The translations under genes and the position numbers were made by a program. A model generated the notes under the pieces. That model ran no database searches. It saw only the letters and a program-made list of their open reading frames with translations, and was not told the origin of the DNA. Shown piece after piece: positions 31,562 to 44,573 of a stretch of DNA of 64,000 nt; positions within the stretch are counted from its first letter, which is position 1; every line of letters starts with the position of its first letter. This DNA is from Bromus sterilis (taxonomy: Eukaryota; Streptophyta; Magnoliopsida; Poales; Poaceae): positions 187,669,501-187,733,500 of the forward strand of contig OX465598.1 of assembly GCA_950022295.1 (NCBI GenBank), read 5' to 3'.

Positions 31562-33480
31562 GCATCATGAACAACTAGTTATAGCTCATGAAAAATGCAA
31601 TAAAACATTAATGGTCAAGGACTTGGTGAAAATCAGAGAAACATGGCAGAAACTGTTATTTTTATGCTGTATAAACAGGAGCAAAACTATATGCAAAAGT
31701 GCAGCAACATGACATAGCAATATATGAGCATGGAGTAGGCATGATAGTGATCAGGTACAAACAAGAATCAAGGTCTTAGGCATCATAGATCAATAGATAT
31801 TAAGCAAACAACATGGCATCGGAACGTTACAGACTTAGAGAAAAACATAGGTGGCTGCCAAAAACAGTGGCATAGCAACTTTGGAGCTCAATAACTATAT
31901 GACCACCAAGAATATCATGACAATGCAATACATATAATGGAAGTATACACGATGCTTAACAGTATGCAAAAAGAATCAATGCAATAGGCCTCATGGATGT
32001 GTCACAATCATCATGCAAACTTGCAATAAAATAACAACAACAACACACTAACAGGAAAAATTAGCAGTTAACAGCCTGATGCCCACTTCAACACAGATTA
32101 ACAACATCAAGATGGCCTCAAATCAAAATGCTCACAAAAGATGAACTGAAGTACACATAATTCTAAGCAATTTTCCTTTTGCGTGCAACGTGATTTGGGC
32201 TACGGTTTACTCACAAATTACAATGCAAAATGGAATCAGCAAACAGTTTTTTCCAGACTTAGCAAAAATAATAAAAGGAAAAAAAACAGCAAGCATAAAA
32301 AAGGAGGCTCAGTGGGCTGCTCACCCATGGGCCACGACCCAATTGCGGCAGAGGAGGCAGACTGGGCCGTCCCGGAGGAGGTGGGCCGCAGGGGACGCGG
32401 GGCCCACGACGGCGGCGGCTGCTCCCAATCCAGATCGGATCGGGGCTGGCGACGTGAGGCGGTGGTCGACCGGCGGCACTCCGGCCAGCACGTGAAGGCG
32501 CAGAGGGCAGGCCGGGCTCGAGGGGAGGTGGGGGAGACCGGAGGGAGCGCTGGCGGGGTCGCCGGGGGTGGCCGTGGCGCGCGGCGGCGCGTGCTCGGGC
32601 CGGTGCGGCGAGCTCCATCGGCCATGGCCATGGCGCGAGGCCGAGACTCCTCGTGCTGCAACGGGAAGAGAGGGAGGGAGGTCAGAGGGTGAGAAGGGCG
32701 CGGAGGAGAGAGGAGAGGTGGCGCGGCAACCCGGCTGGCTGCCGGCGTCGAGCCAGAGGGAGGAGGCGGCTGCCTCGGGTCTGTGGGCGGCTCGGAGGAG
32801 AGAGAAAGTGAGGGAGAGAGAAGGTGGAGGGACTGGCTCGATCTGGGCTATCGGATCTCCGGATCTGACGGTCCAGATCAGATGGGGCTAGGGTTTGGGT
32901 GAAAAAATGGCTAAATTGCGAAAATGGGGTAATTTTTGGGGCAAAGTGAGGGGGTGGCTGCAATTTTTGACTAGGGAAACCCTAGAAAGGGGTGGGGGAG
33001 TGGTGGTCTTTAAATAGCCCAGGTGGCTGGCAGTTTGCAAAAACATCCCCGGTTTTCTCTCGCGCGCGCGGTGTTTACGTTGCTGACCGCCGGGGGTCCG
33101 CAGTACCTCCAATTCGGGTAAAACTTTGAACTGCGCAATCAGCGCGTCGAGCCGGCGGCGTTCACCTCGCGCTGGAACCGTTCCGAGAACACTTTCCGAC
33201 GCTATAAAAATAACCCATTTATTTATTAAACGGGGTTTTCGTTCCGTTGGTTACGGCTGGTCTCGTGCGAGTTTTCGCAACGGTGATCGGGTGAAACCCG
33301 GTGTCGCAAAGGTCGAGTGTCAGGGTGGCAAGGGTCGGTCTCCGTCCGGTACGAGATAAGAGGGGGGAAAATAATCACCGATCGATAAATCGGGGATGCA
33401 AACACCGCAAACAAATCAACCAATCAAACAATTCACACGGAAAACCAAATTTTAATTTTTGTGAAATCTGGGCTGTTACA
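31562..33480 (-). repeat. Truncated 3' LTR of the LARD-like element
   Basis: Homologous to 36941-38838 with scattered substitutions and indels (for example an extra GTGAGGGAGAGAGAAG-type segment near 32808). This indicates an old insertion. The GC-rich ORFs at 32183-32960 differ in frame and ends between the two LTRs and are not credible genes. Confidence 0.75.
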
Positions 33481-34086
33481 ATACAACACCACCAACAAGG
33501 GATCTCGTCCCGAGATCTAGGACGGTCCGGGGGAGAGGGGGAGGGGGAGAGAAAAGAGAGTCGGTGATTCTTCAACACCAGCAACAAGGGGCTCTGCTCC
33601 ATGTCGACGTCGAACTTCCGTCGAGAAACTTTCCGCAGAGAGACGACATCGTCAGAAAAACGAAACCGTCAGTGACAAGAGGAAGAACGATCGGGGAAAC
33701 CAGATCAAGGGATAGTGATTTTACACGCAAGTCGTAAAAACATCGGGCAAAAGGAGGGAGGGCAAAGGACGACCCAGATGATATCCGAAACCGGAGAAGC
33801 TAAAGGTACTACAGGAATTCCCACCTGAGCTCGGAATCGAGACAATATGCTGCAAGCAAGCCATTGTAACGGTTCCGATACTCCACACACTCGAGATCCT
33901 ACAGTTTGAAAAGGGATAAGGCGAGAATTAAAACACTTACGTCACTTGTCTTGACCAGAGCAAGGGTAAGGAGTAAAAAGATCCTACTCTCCGATAACTA
34001 ACTTAGTAACTAGAAAATAGTTTTTGTCTAGACTCGACTTCGGCAAGAAAAGGGGTCCTACAGTCGGTAAGGCTCTGATACCAAGT
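33481..34086 (-). other. Short internal region of the LARD-like element
   Basis: 606 bp with no ORF of note. It contains a purine-rich block at 33530-33560, a small palindrome (GATCTCG..CGAGATC at 33501-33518) and, at 34071-34083, GGCTCTGATACCA, the complement of a TGGTATCAGAGCC primer site three bases from the LTR. I do not see a clear polypurine tract next to the 3' LTR. Confidence 0.65.
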
Positions 34087-37000
34087 TGTAAGGCCCGATA
34101 TGCGCTACTGTTCCAGATCTAGGTGTTTCCACCCAGATCCGGGGACGAAGCACATATCGGTCCCACCGCAACATATGACAAAGCCATATGCCCCGGATTT
34201 CCAACATGATATCACAACATTGCAGATACAAGGATACAACATCTCATACAGTCTGCATACAACTGCCTTAATACAATACAACAGCGGAAGATATATGTCT
34301 GAGTTCAGACTACAATCAAATGCCTAGTGACAAAGAGAAAATCATCGATCCCCATAACCACACGGGTCCAGGCCCTCTGCCGGGATCCGACTATCTAGTC
34401 ATCGTCGAGTCTCCATGTGAAACGTCGATCATCGTACCTATTGTCGATCAGAACCCTGAAAAGAGTTTGGGGTAGTATCATGAGTACAGAAGTACTCAGC
34501 ATCCAACTATAGTGGTCAACTGACCCAGGAAGGACTTCATCACTCGTCATTCTAGGACAACTAGTAGTTTACGGTAAGGAAGGGGTAAGTGGTGAGGTTG
34601 CTTCGGCACTAGCATTTATGAAGTGGCTAACGATCTAGAGAGTAAGGTAAGAAGCCAAGCATTCGATGAGGAATCGCCTCCAACAAGTCTTGCTATCAAC
34701 TACTTACACAAACATAACACCTATCCTATCCTTGTCCTCCTCTTCGCATCCCGATGAAGAAGAAGCAGTCAAGGCACACACACCGTTGATCAAGTTATAA
34801 TAAGATTATCTCAGTTGTTGTCTATGAACAAGGAGTAGGTCTCAAGTCGTCCATAACCGTGGACACGGCTACTCGAAAAGATTTAACCCTGCAGGGGTGT
34901 ACCAACTGCCCATTACAAGGCTCCGCACGCACGCCCATCTCTCTTAGTTGCTACCCATCACAGGCAACCATTTTATGATTTAGTTCCAAGAGATCCGAAA
35001 CGACAGGTCCCTCTAACTAAAAACGAACAAATCCGGGTGGCCCCCGGTGAGTCGACATCCAACTCAAAAGCCGGCCGCGATCTCGAATCGGTCTCTACCG
35101 TATGACTCCAGGTTTTGATTGCCGGTTAATCACACATGGGAAACCGGGTCCTTAGCCGGTCATGATGGGCCAGCAAGGAACCATGTCCTCACTGGTCCGG
35201 GTTGGTTTCAATACTACTGGCGGCCGACCAGCACACACAAGGTTTCAAATGGTAAATCAGCTTGGGCCACCACTGGAAATGTTTGAAGCTAGGTAGGTAA
35301 GAAAAGGGGACCCCATAAAATCCCACACGCGGTTAGGCACGCTCGATCTTAAAACCAATACCCGGAACTCGGATCCTAGGTGACTCGAATGGAACAAAGC
35401 GTCGGGGCGGGATATCCTAGACCTTTCATCCTTCGTCGAATATAGGCAACATTATAATAATCATATCATCAACAACAATATAATAATAATGTGATATCCC
35501 AAACCAAGGAGTAACATGGGGCATTGTTCAAAATATCGGCCGATAAGCCGATTTATCCCCCGATTTATCGCTTATCGGGGTGTCACCGATAAGATAAACG
35601 CTTATCGTCCATGTTTATCGTTTTGGTCGATTTATCGGTCCGACAAACGGTTTATCGGCCGATATTCCGATATTTCAATGCTAAAACATGGGATTAATGA
35701 TATCCATCTTTACAAATTTTAGTATTATTGAAAATACTATATATATATATATGTATATGTATATAGTCGGAGCTAGCTCGAGTGCAAAAATTCAAGTTAA
35801 TATTTCTTTCCAATATTTTTATGTGTATAATATAGCATATTTTACATTATTTTGATTAGGAAATCCTGAGATTTAAAAAAACTTGCCGATAAATGGTCGA
35901 CCGATAAAATCGATAAATTGACCGATAAGCTGATTTATCTCTTATCATGGGTCGACCGATACGGTAACGAGAAGCGATATCCCGAACATTGACAGGGGGT
36001 AACATCGTAGCGTCCTAAGCATGCATACTAAGCAGGGGTTGAGCAACGAGCAATAGTAACATAGCAGTACATGGTTTGCTGCGAGGGGACATGGCTGTAT
36101 CGGTTTGAAAGAGGTTGTAAACATGTGGTAGGATCAAACATCGAACCTACCCTAGACTAGCATGCAAACCGCTGGTTGAAATAGAATGGATCACAAGTAA
36201 TGTATAGTCCTTGCCTGTTGATAAGTCGGGTTCCGAAGGTGTAGTTGATCGCAAGCTCGCATCGTTTCCGAGAGGTACCCGCGGAAGCACACAAGACGGT
36301 AAATACTGGAAAGCAATCAACGAGCAAGCATCTATTACTACGAAGCAAACATGTGCAAGCATCAACAAGAAGGCAACACCAGACATCGCACCTACCATCG
36401 AGAGCGGTTACTAACAGGTTAAGTGGAGTACTCGTCACACACGACGATACCGCACATTTAGAAAGGTTCAAGTAGTTTAGCTACAGGTGATCAACAAAGG
36501 TTGTTAACATGGAAACTCAAGCAAGCATGGCATAGCAGACAAACATGGCAAGAGGTGAAGCATAAAGTAAACTATCTATGCTAGTCGATTTAAGTGAGGC
36601 ACAACCTAAACATGGCATAACATTAAGTGTCTCACGATGATTAAAGGATTTGGTACTGTTCTGTCCTAAACCATATTTTAGGTTCGTTAACAGCAGCAAA
36701 AAATAGCATAAACACAAAGTACACGAAAAACTAATCAAGTTACATATAAAGAACACCCCAAACGGAGTTACGGTTAAAAAGATACAAGCAAAACAAGTTT
36801 GGAACACAATCTGCCAACATCACGAAGAACACTTTAGAGCAATGCATCAACAGGATAATGAATGCAAACATGCTCACAAATGATATGCAACTAAAGTAGA
36901 CATGGCAGGGAAGGCATTGCAAAAGGGATCATTCAAATAGGCATCATGAACAACTAGTTATAGCTCATGCAAAATGCAATAAAACATTACTGGTCAAGGA

Positions 37001-38838
37001 CTTAGTGAAAATCAGAGAAACATGGCAGTAATTGTTATTTTTATGCTGTATAAACAGGAGCAAAACTATATGCAAAAGTGCAGCAACATGACATAGCAAT
37101 ATATGAGCATGGAGTAGGCATGATAGTGATCAGGTACAAACAAGAATCAAGGTCATACGCATCATAGATCAAAAGATAATAAGCAAACAACGTTGGAACG
37201 CTACAGACTTAGAGAAAAACGGAGGTGGCTGTCAAATACAGTGGCATGGCAACTTTGGATCTCAATAACTATATGACCAGCAAGCATATCATGAAAATGA
37301 AATACATATAATGGAAGTAGACATGATGCTTAACAGTATGCAAAAAGAATCAATGCAATAGGCCTCATGGATGTGTCACAATCATCATGCAAACTTGCAA
37401 TAAAATAACAACAGCAGCACACTAACAAGAAAAATTAGCAGTTAACAGCCTGATGCCCACTTCAACACAGATTAACAACATCAAGATGGCCTCAAATAAA
37501 AATGCTCACAAAAGATGAACTGAAGTACACACAATTCTAAGCAATTTTGCTTTCCGGCGCAACGTGATTCGGGGTACGGTTTACTCGCAAATTACAACGC
37601 AAAATGGAATCAGCACACAGTTTTTTCCAAACTAAGCAAAAATAATAAAAGGAAAAAAACAGCAAGCATAAAAAAAGGAGGCTCGATGGGCTGCTCACCC
37701 ATGGGCCACGGCCCAATTGCGGCAGAGTAGGCGGACTGGGCCGTCCCGGAGGAGGTGGGCCGCAGGGGACGCGGGGCCCACGACGGCGGCAGCTGCTCCC
37801 GATCCAGATCGGATCGGGGCTGGCGACGTGAGGCGGTGGCCGACCGGCGGCGCTCCGGCCAGCACGTGAAGGCGCAGAGGGCAGGCCGGGCTCGAGGGGA
37901 GGTGGGGGAGACCGGAGGGAGCGCCGGCGGGGTCGCCGGGGGTGGCCGTGGCGCGTCGCGGCGCGTGCTCGGGCCGGTGCGGCGAGCTCCGTCGGCCATG
38001 GCCATGGCGCGCGGCGGCGACGCCTCGTGCTGCAACGGGAAGAGAGGGAGGTTAGAGGGTGAGAGGAGGGCGCGGAGGAGAGAGGAGAGGTGGCGCGGCG
38101 GCCCGACTGGCTGCCGGCGTCGAGCCTGTGGGAGGCGGCGGCGGTCTCGGGTCCGCGGGCGGCTCGGAGGAGAGAGAAGGTGGAGGGACTGGCTCGATCT
38201 GGGCCGTCGGATCTCCGGATCTGACTGTCCAGATAAGATGGGGCTAGGGTTTGGGTGAAATAATGGCTAAATTGCGAAAATGGGGTAATTTTTGGGGCAA
38301 AGTGAGGGGGTGGCTGCAATTTTTGACTAGGGAAACCCTAGAAATGGGTGGGGGAGTGGTGGCATTTAAATAGCCCAGGTGGCTGGAAGTTTGCAAAAAC
38401 ATCCCCGGTTTTTCTCTCGCGCGCGCGGTGTTTACGTTTCTGACCGCCGAGGGTCCGCAGTACCTCTGATTCGGGTAAAACTTCGAACTGCGCGATAAGC
38501 GCGTTGAGCCGGCGGCGTTCACCTCGCGCTGGAACCGTTCCGAGAACACTTTCCGACGCTATAAAAATAACCCATTTACTTATTAAATGGGGTTTTCGTT
38601 CCGTTGCTTACGGCTGGTCTCGTGCGGGTTTTCGCGACGGTGATCGGGTGAAACCCGGTGTCGCAAAGGTCGAGTGTCAGGGTGGCAACGGTCGGTCTCC
38701 GTTCGGTACGAGATAAGAGGGGGCGAAATAATCACCGATCGATAAATCGGGGATGCAAACACCGCAAACAAATCAGAAAATCAAACAATTCACACCGAAA
38801 ACATAATTTTTAATTTTTGTGAAATCTGTGCTATTACA
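34087..38838 (-). repeat. 5' LTR of the LARD-like element (interrupted)
   Basis: In plus reading it runs from TGTAAGGCC to GCTATTACA, so the LTR starts TGTAATAG and ends GGCCTTACA on the minus strand. It contains the 481-bp insert at 35518-35998. The TTTAAATAG / TATAAAAAT sequences near 38365 and 38560 are possible promoter elements. No coding region. Confidence 0.65.
35518..35998. mobile_element. MITE-like insertion rich in CGATAAA motifs
   Basis: 481 bp with imperfect inverted ends (GGGGCATTGTTC at the left; GAACATTGACAGGGG at the right) and many TTTATCG / CGATAAA motifs arranged in opposing orientation near each end. GTAACAT lies on both sides (35511-35517 and 35999-36005), a 7-bp or possibly 8-bp duplication. 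This fits an hAT-like MITE; the superfamily is uncertain. No ORF. Confidence 0.75.
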
Positions 38839-39864
38839 CTTTTGCCCCATTTTGTCGGATTTCCGGTCCCTGTCGGACGTCCGGTGGTCGAACGTCCGGT
38901 TGGCATCGGACTAAGGATCCGAGGGGTTAGTGGTTTATCTTTCCGTTTTATCGGATTTCTGGCGCCCATCTGACATCCGGTCATCGGATGTCCGGTAGCC
39001 ATCGGACGTCCGGTGCCTGGTGAATTTAACTGTGTTCTTCAGCGCATGTTGTGTGTTCGTGGATGTCCGGTGCAAACCAGTCGTCCTGTATGCACGTACC
39101 GGAGGTCCGGTCCATGTAGGCAGAATGCTCCAACAACCATTTCTGCCGTTGGGCTATAAATATGCCCTCTCCACCACTTGAGAGGGCTGACCACTTCATT
39201 TGAAAACACTCAAGAACACAAGTGCTCCCTCTCACTCTCTCCCTCACCTAATCTCAGATCCCGGAGAGTCTCGTGAGAGTTCTTGACAGATCTTTCACCC
39301 CGTGATAGATCCGCCCCTTCCCCATATTTTAACCGAAGCAAATCACGTTTTGAGCAAGTCTTGAGCTTTCCCCATTGATCTTTTTACTCTTGGAGGTTGG
39401 AGACTCCTAGGCGGGTAGGAGTTCTTCGGAGAGGAATCAACCATTGTTATTACCCCCGTTGAATTTGTGAGGGTTTGGTGACCACCTTTAAGGTCAACCG
39501 GTAGTGGTTGGGAATCGCCTTCGTGGTGATATCTCAAGGGGAATAGAGTGAGCCTTCGTGGTTTCACCCACTCTCTCCGAACGGTGAGTAGCTTCCCTCC
39601 CAGGAAGTGAACATCGAGATACATCATTGTCTTCGCTTCATTCGGTTATCCCTACTCTTTCCCCTTATTACTTGTGCTACCGTATTATTTGCCCCTCACT
39701 TGCTTTAGTATATTGTGCTTATTGTTTATCTTTTCATAGCTAGGTCAATCTTCCAATTGTTAGGCACACCTTTATCTTCTACATTATTGCCTAAAATTGC
39801 TAAGTAGTGAGAAATTTTTTAATAAGACCTATTCACCCCCTCTAGGTCTATCTCGATCCTTTCA
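38839..39864 (+). repeat. LTR remnant, probably copia-type
   Basis: The block contains repeated CGGACGTCCGGT motifs, a TATAAATA box (39155-39162), and ends CTATTCACCCCCTCTAGGT..GATCCTTTCA at 39864, an ending I associate with Triticeae copia LTRs. The left limit is unclear because it abuts the LARD-like LTR at 38838. No internal region or partner LTR is in the window. Confidence 0.45.
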
Positions 39865-40826
39865 GTCTTACCTAAGCGCTAAGCTTGCGCGGCATCTAGG
39901 GTGCAGTGTGTCGCCGCACAAGCATCATTTTTTATAGAGGCGCGGAGCCTAATTATTTGTGCACCCACTTGGAAAACAAATCAAGTGGACGAATAGTGGT
40001 CACTCGCAGAGCATTTATGAACTCAAGAGAGGGGTTAAGAAGGGCTGCACCCACTCGGATGGTCATCGAGTGAGTTGATCACGTATGCACCCGTACGACA
40101 CTCAAGTGCTTGGGAAGATTGTTCTCTTGGGTGTTTTGACCAAGTCTTGCCTTCTAGTGCGAGTGATCACTCGAGCACTTCATCGTCTTCTGGGTGAGGG
40201 AGCACCCGAACTCTATAGATGCAAAGGTCTTTGCTGGTGCGACTGATCACTCATCTACGTTGTAGGCTGCTGGGTGAGGGAGCACCCGAACTATATAGAT
40301 GCATTTGTTCTTAATGGAGGGGAGTAGCCACTCGTGTCCTCGAAATTTGGTCTTTGCTCAATTTTTCCAGGGTCAGGGTGCTCCCGATGGGAGTAATTTT
40401 TTTTGAAAGGTGGTTAAAAGTTTTGTAGAAGTTAACCTTCGACGAGTAGCGAATGAAGCATACTCGGTACGCCTTACTTGGGATGTGATGTTGCAGGGCT
40501 GTCTGACAAGTTGGACAGCCACGCATAGAAGTGATGCTCCGCGGTAATATCACTCCGCGTGATGATTGTCTGCGTTTTTCGCGCGGAGTAGGTGGTATGG
40601 TTACTGTGCCGGTTGGGTTTTCCATGTAGCATGGTTATCTTGAGATCGTGCCACGTTGGTTGGGTTCCGAGATCGACGTTGGGTGGATGGCCCCAGGACA
40701 TGGGATAAATACCGGAGGGCTGGTAGATTTAGGTTTTTACCCAGCGCTCTCTTTCTCCTGTTTCTTCTTCCAAACTTTCTTCTTGCCTTCCTCTTCGTTG
40801 CTCGGTGCGGCTGTGCAACGACATCT
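39865..40826 (+). promoter_or_regulatory. Upstream region of the antisense Tat ORF
   Basis: Noncoding. It holds two copies of TGGGTGAGGGAGCACCCGAA followed by CTNTATAGATGCA (about 40191 and 40271, N marking the varying base), a TAAATA box near 40705-40710 and a pyrimidine-rich leader (TTCTCCTGTTTCTTCTTCC) before the ATG at 40827. It could be the promoter of the plus-strand ORF. The 3' LTR expected further left for the minus-strand Tat element is missing. Confidence 0.45.
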
Positions 40827-43800
40827 ATGTCCAAACGTCCTCGGAGTGCAGCGCAGGAAGCAGCGAGGATGACTAGGAGGTGGGAGCGCTCATCCTTTGA
40901 GGCCACTGATCTGGTTGCTCTGGTGGAAGATGGACATGTCTTGGGGGGTGCCACGCGGATTCCTGGGGATGAAGAAGTTCCTGCGCCGCACGAAGATGAG
41001 CGGGTATGCTTCCAGAGCTTTTTTCCTCGCGGGTTTTCTCTCCCCGTTCATCCATTTGCCCGGGGATTATTTTTTGTGTATCGGCTTCAATTGCATGATT
41101 TGTGTCCGCACGAGATACTTCATCTTGCGTGTTTTATCATGCTCTGTGAGTGTTTCCTGGGGATCTATCCCCATTGGGTGTTTTGGAAGCGCCTCTTCAA
41201 ATGTGAAGAGGACGAACTCTGAGTATGGCATTGGGCGCGTCCACATCTCCATTATGGAGAAGAGTGCCTATTTCGATTTGGAGAAACTGGATTACGTGTA
41301 TACCTGGCGAAAGAGATAGTTTTGCTTGAAGGATAGGCGTGTTGATGACCAGCAATTTGATCTTTCCCCTTTTGACCCGGTTGCACGGGTCGTCAAGCGT
41401 ACGTCTTGGGGGCATGCTTTGTCTACTGAAGAGGTGGCTGTTGTTGAGCCTATAATGCAAAACTCGCTGAACTGAAGAAGAGGATAAATGGTGCCCAGAT
41501 GATTGCCGATTTTATGAGGAGGCGCATCCAGCCGCTTCTGCACTGGGTGCATCCTATGTGGCGGTACACCGGGCTCGAGGACTCGGCTAGGTGCTCTCCT
41601 GATGATATCTCAGGTAGCGATCTTCTGTTTCAGATCCAGCAAGTTACTAAGTGCACAAGTACTGGTGTTGAGAGTTTCGTGCTTCCATATGCTCAAGATT
41701 TCCCATTGCCTGAGGTATGTGCTCGAGTCTTTGTCAGGTCTGTTCATGTATTTTCTATCTTCTGTTTACTGATAATGTTTTTTGCTCGTAGAACCATGTT
41801 CCCTTGCTGAACAACCCGCCTCAACCTGAGGATGCCGAGATATTGGAAGAGCATGATGTGGTTGTGGTGGATCCCGCACCCGTAGGTGGTGCCTCGCATG
41901 ATGGTACTAGCAGTCCGCGGGTGCGAGTGTTGGTGGTCATCCAGCGGCTTCTGAAGGTGATGAAGATTCAGAGCCACTTCGCTTCAAACGAAGCTGCTCC
42001 TCGACTGCTAGTGCACGGGCTGGGGAAGGCGATGGTGATGGACTGCCGCCAGTTGCGCCAGTTGCTGCGGCCTGCCCTCCTCCGGTTGCACCAAAAAATG
42101 GCAAGCTGGGGGTCTTGCTTCGCGTGGGCGCCGCACCTGTTGGGTACGTACTTCTTCTTGGTTTTTACGCCGCTGTTTTTGCTTCCATTCTGATGATGAG
42201 CGTGTTGCAGTATTGCTCCTGTTCGGGGCACATCTTCCACGGGTACTGCTGCTGTTGACCTTCATTCGACTGAATCTGGTGTCGCGGCTGATCAATCGGC
42301 TCCTTCTGCGACTCCTGTGGCTTCTGGTGCGGGTACAAAACCTGCGACTACTCCATCTGGCGGGTCTGCGGTTGCTACCGAGGGAGAATCACCTCCGGAG
42401 ATGAAACCCGTGTTTCCTGAGGGGTACTTCTTGTAGAAGAAGGACCTCCTCGTTGAAGAGAAGGAGAAATTCTTTGATTGCATGGCTGAGCAGGTGCGTA
42501 ATCTTCTTTTCATCTTTTCATTGGGGCGCGTCAGCGCTCCCGATGGGAGTAGCCGCCGAGGCTGCGAGTAACCACTTGTGGTTGGTCACAGTCTTAAGCT
42601 TGATTTTCTGTTTTGGTGCGCTTCTACTTGCGATTGGGGGCGCGACAGCGCTGCCGATGGGAGTAGCCCCCGAGGCTGCAAGCAATCTCTTGTGGTTGGT
42701 CGCAGTCTGAAACTTGATTGTCCTTTACTTGGTTCTGATTTCTGCGCTCCTTTCTTTTTCAGCCGTTGTTCCGTATGTGTGAGAAAGTGCTGACTAATGC
42801 TGGTCGTGCCCGGGGTGCTCATGATGCGGCCCAGAATAGCCTGACCACCATGTGTTGTGAGTTGTTTTCCTCCCTTTTTTATTATGTTGTCCTTTCTTGC
42901 TTGATGCTTGGGTGATCCTTTGACAGTAGGTCGTAAGAACGATGCTGAAAAGCGGGCTGCTTCAGCAGAGAAGAAGCTTACCTCGCTTCGAGGCGTTTCG
43001 GAGTCGAAGGAGAGGGATTTTCAGGCGCAACGTGATGAGCTTGTATGGCTGCGGGGAGTGGAGGAGTAATTCCAACAATTGGAGACGGTTGAGGGCAATC
43101 GGCTACGGGACCTGGAGAGTGCTTTGGAAGGTGAGGAGATTGCTCTAATGCTTCACCTTTGGTTGTGGTTGTTTGATCATTGTTGTATCCCTGTGGTGTA
43201 GGCGCCGTAAGTGTTCTTCGTGGTGCTATGGATGCCGTGTCGAGTGCCACTGTTGTCGTGAAGGACATCTGTAGTCGTGCGTCGACTCTTCTGAAGCTTC
43301 TTCATGAACACATGTATCCAGATGAGGAGAACCGTCCCAAGGGCATTGACCTTCAGGTTGCTGCATTCGGGCCAAAAGGAGATAAGCTGGAGGGTTTGGT
43401 ACGCGAGACAATGGTGAGTGGGCTTGCGACGACCTTCGTTGTACTTCTGGGGCATGGGGTTCCCATTGAGGATGTAATGGTGGATTTCCTTCCTGGTTAT
43501 ACGACTGAGCAAAGTGCGCGAGCCACTCGTCTTGCTCGTCAACTGCAACTTGTTGTGGAGGCTGATGTCCGCAAGCCCCTAGGCGCGGAGTAGGAGACTT
43601 TATTTATCTGTATGCTAGGAGAAACATTTCCTTGTAATAAGTTTCTTTTGTAGCCGGGGATGCTGAATCTTAACCTGATTAATAGATTGTCTTGTCTTAT
43701 TTTATTGTACTGTCTTTTCCTTTGGCTTGACTTCTTTTCTCCTTTTGCGGTAGGCTACGCAGGCATTTCTCGGGCTTGGAAATTGCTGAAGGAAGACGGT

Positions 43801-44537
43801 CACAAGAGGGCTTACGAGTCTGTCTGTTTGAAGATTAAGGACGCGGAGCGCGATATTAGTCGCCTCAAAGGTGTTGTTGCGGTCCATCGCTCAAAATGTG
43901 AGCGAGCTGGGGCTGTCTTGGATGGCTCTCTGCTTGGATGGGGAAGTTGTGTGTTCAGCTGAAGGGTGAGTCTTTCTGTTGGCGCTACTTGATTGCGCGA
44001 GTGCTTCTTTCTTATGCTTCTTGCTTATTTTGGTTTTCTTGTAAAGTGCCGGCTGGTGGATCCCGCGAGGAGAAGGCGGCTGTTGAGTCGGAGTTATCGC
44101 GTTTGGATGAACCGTCCGTTAAAGCTGAAAATGCCTTTTCGAGGGACAGGTCCCAAGAGCGGCTCTTTGACGTGTTGCGGCTGCGGGTTGGTCGGGTGGC
44201 ACGAGCTCTTGAGTACTGCTGCAAAGTACTTGGTGGGATCTTCTCGGAGTTTTATCCCTTAGATCATGTCCCGTCCAGTATTGAAAAGTCGTGTCGGGTG
44301 TTCTCTCAACCCGCAGATCTTCACAATCATTGGCCTGGGTTAGATATCATGCTGGCGGCTCGAGGTCCTCCTCGTGGTCGTGATGAGCCGATGGATGAGC
44401 ATTATGCGGTGGAAAATTACCCTGCGAGCTTGGTTACGAAGAAGGTGTGCAAGGAGAATGACCGCCTTCTTGGTTCCCTTTGTAAGGTGAAATCAAAGCC
44501 TTTGGACAAGATTTTCGGGGCCCTTGTATGTGTTTGA
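40827..44537 (+). pseudogene. Antisense extra ORF of a Tat/Retand element (putative gypsy-type transposon domain)
   Basis: The first exon (40827-41222) encodes the plant domain annotated as Putative gypsy type transposon (PF04195 type): FFPRGFSLPVHPFARGLFFV, then LHDLCPHEILHLACFIMLCECFLGIYPHW. Later pieces in other frames continue it: MEKSAYFDLEK to 41319, ADFMRRRIQPLLHWVHPMW near 41505, a lysine/alanine-rich helical part near 42950-43150, and long helical segments at 43180-43593, 43743-43960 and 44050-44537. Introns are known in such ORFs, but stops at 41220 and 41317 also suggest decay. It is antisense to the Tat element whose gag lies at 50802-59569, the place where Tat elements carry this ORF. 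Its function is unknown. Confidence 0.65.
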
Positions 44538-44573
44538 GGTTGTAAGTTGTAGTGTTCCGTTGTGGAATTGCGT

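Larger units (their letters stand above)
31562..38838 (-). mobile_element. LARD-like non-autonomous retroelement with very long LTRs
   Basis: Two homologous blocks (31562-33480 and 36941-38838) end at the same bases (TTACA) and flank a short internal part carrying a reverse-oriented initiator Met tRNA primer site. The element therefore reads on the minus strand with a 5' LTR at 34087-38838 (about 4.26 kb without the MITE-like insert). The 3' LTR at 31562-33480 has lost its distal part at the junction with Tat copy C. No gag or pol is seen. Long LTRs without coding are the hallmark of LARDs; Triticeae Sukkula is the nearest thing I know, but its internal domain is much longer, so I leave it unnamed. 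Confidence 0.7.

Noticed and set aside
32183..32960. Long GC-rich open frames (up to 260 aa, also at 37537-38319 on the minus strand)
   Set aside because: They lie in the LTRs of the LARD-like element; the two LTR copies keep different frames and ends, composition is low-complexity Arg/Pro/Gly, and there is no domain. They are chance frames in GC-rich DNA.
34071..34086. A tRNA gene at the Met-tRNA-like sequence
   Set aside because: Only the 13-bp primer-site complement is present; no cloverleaf surrounds it.
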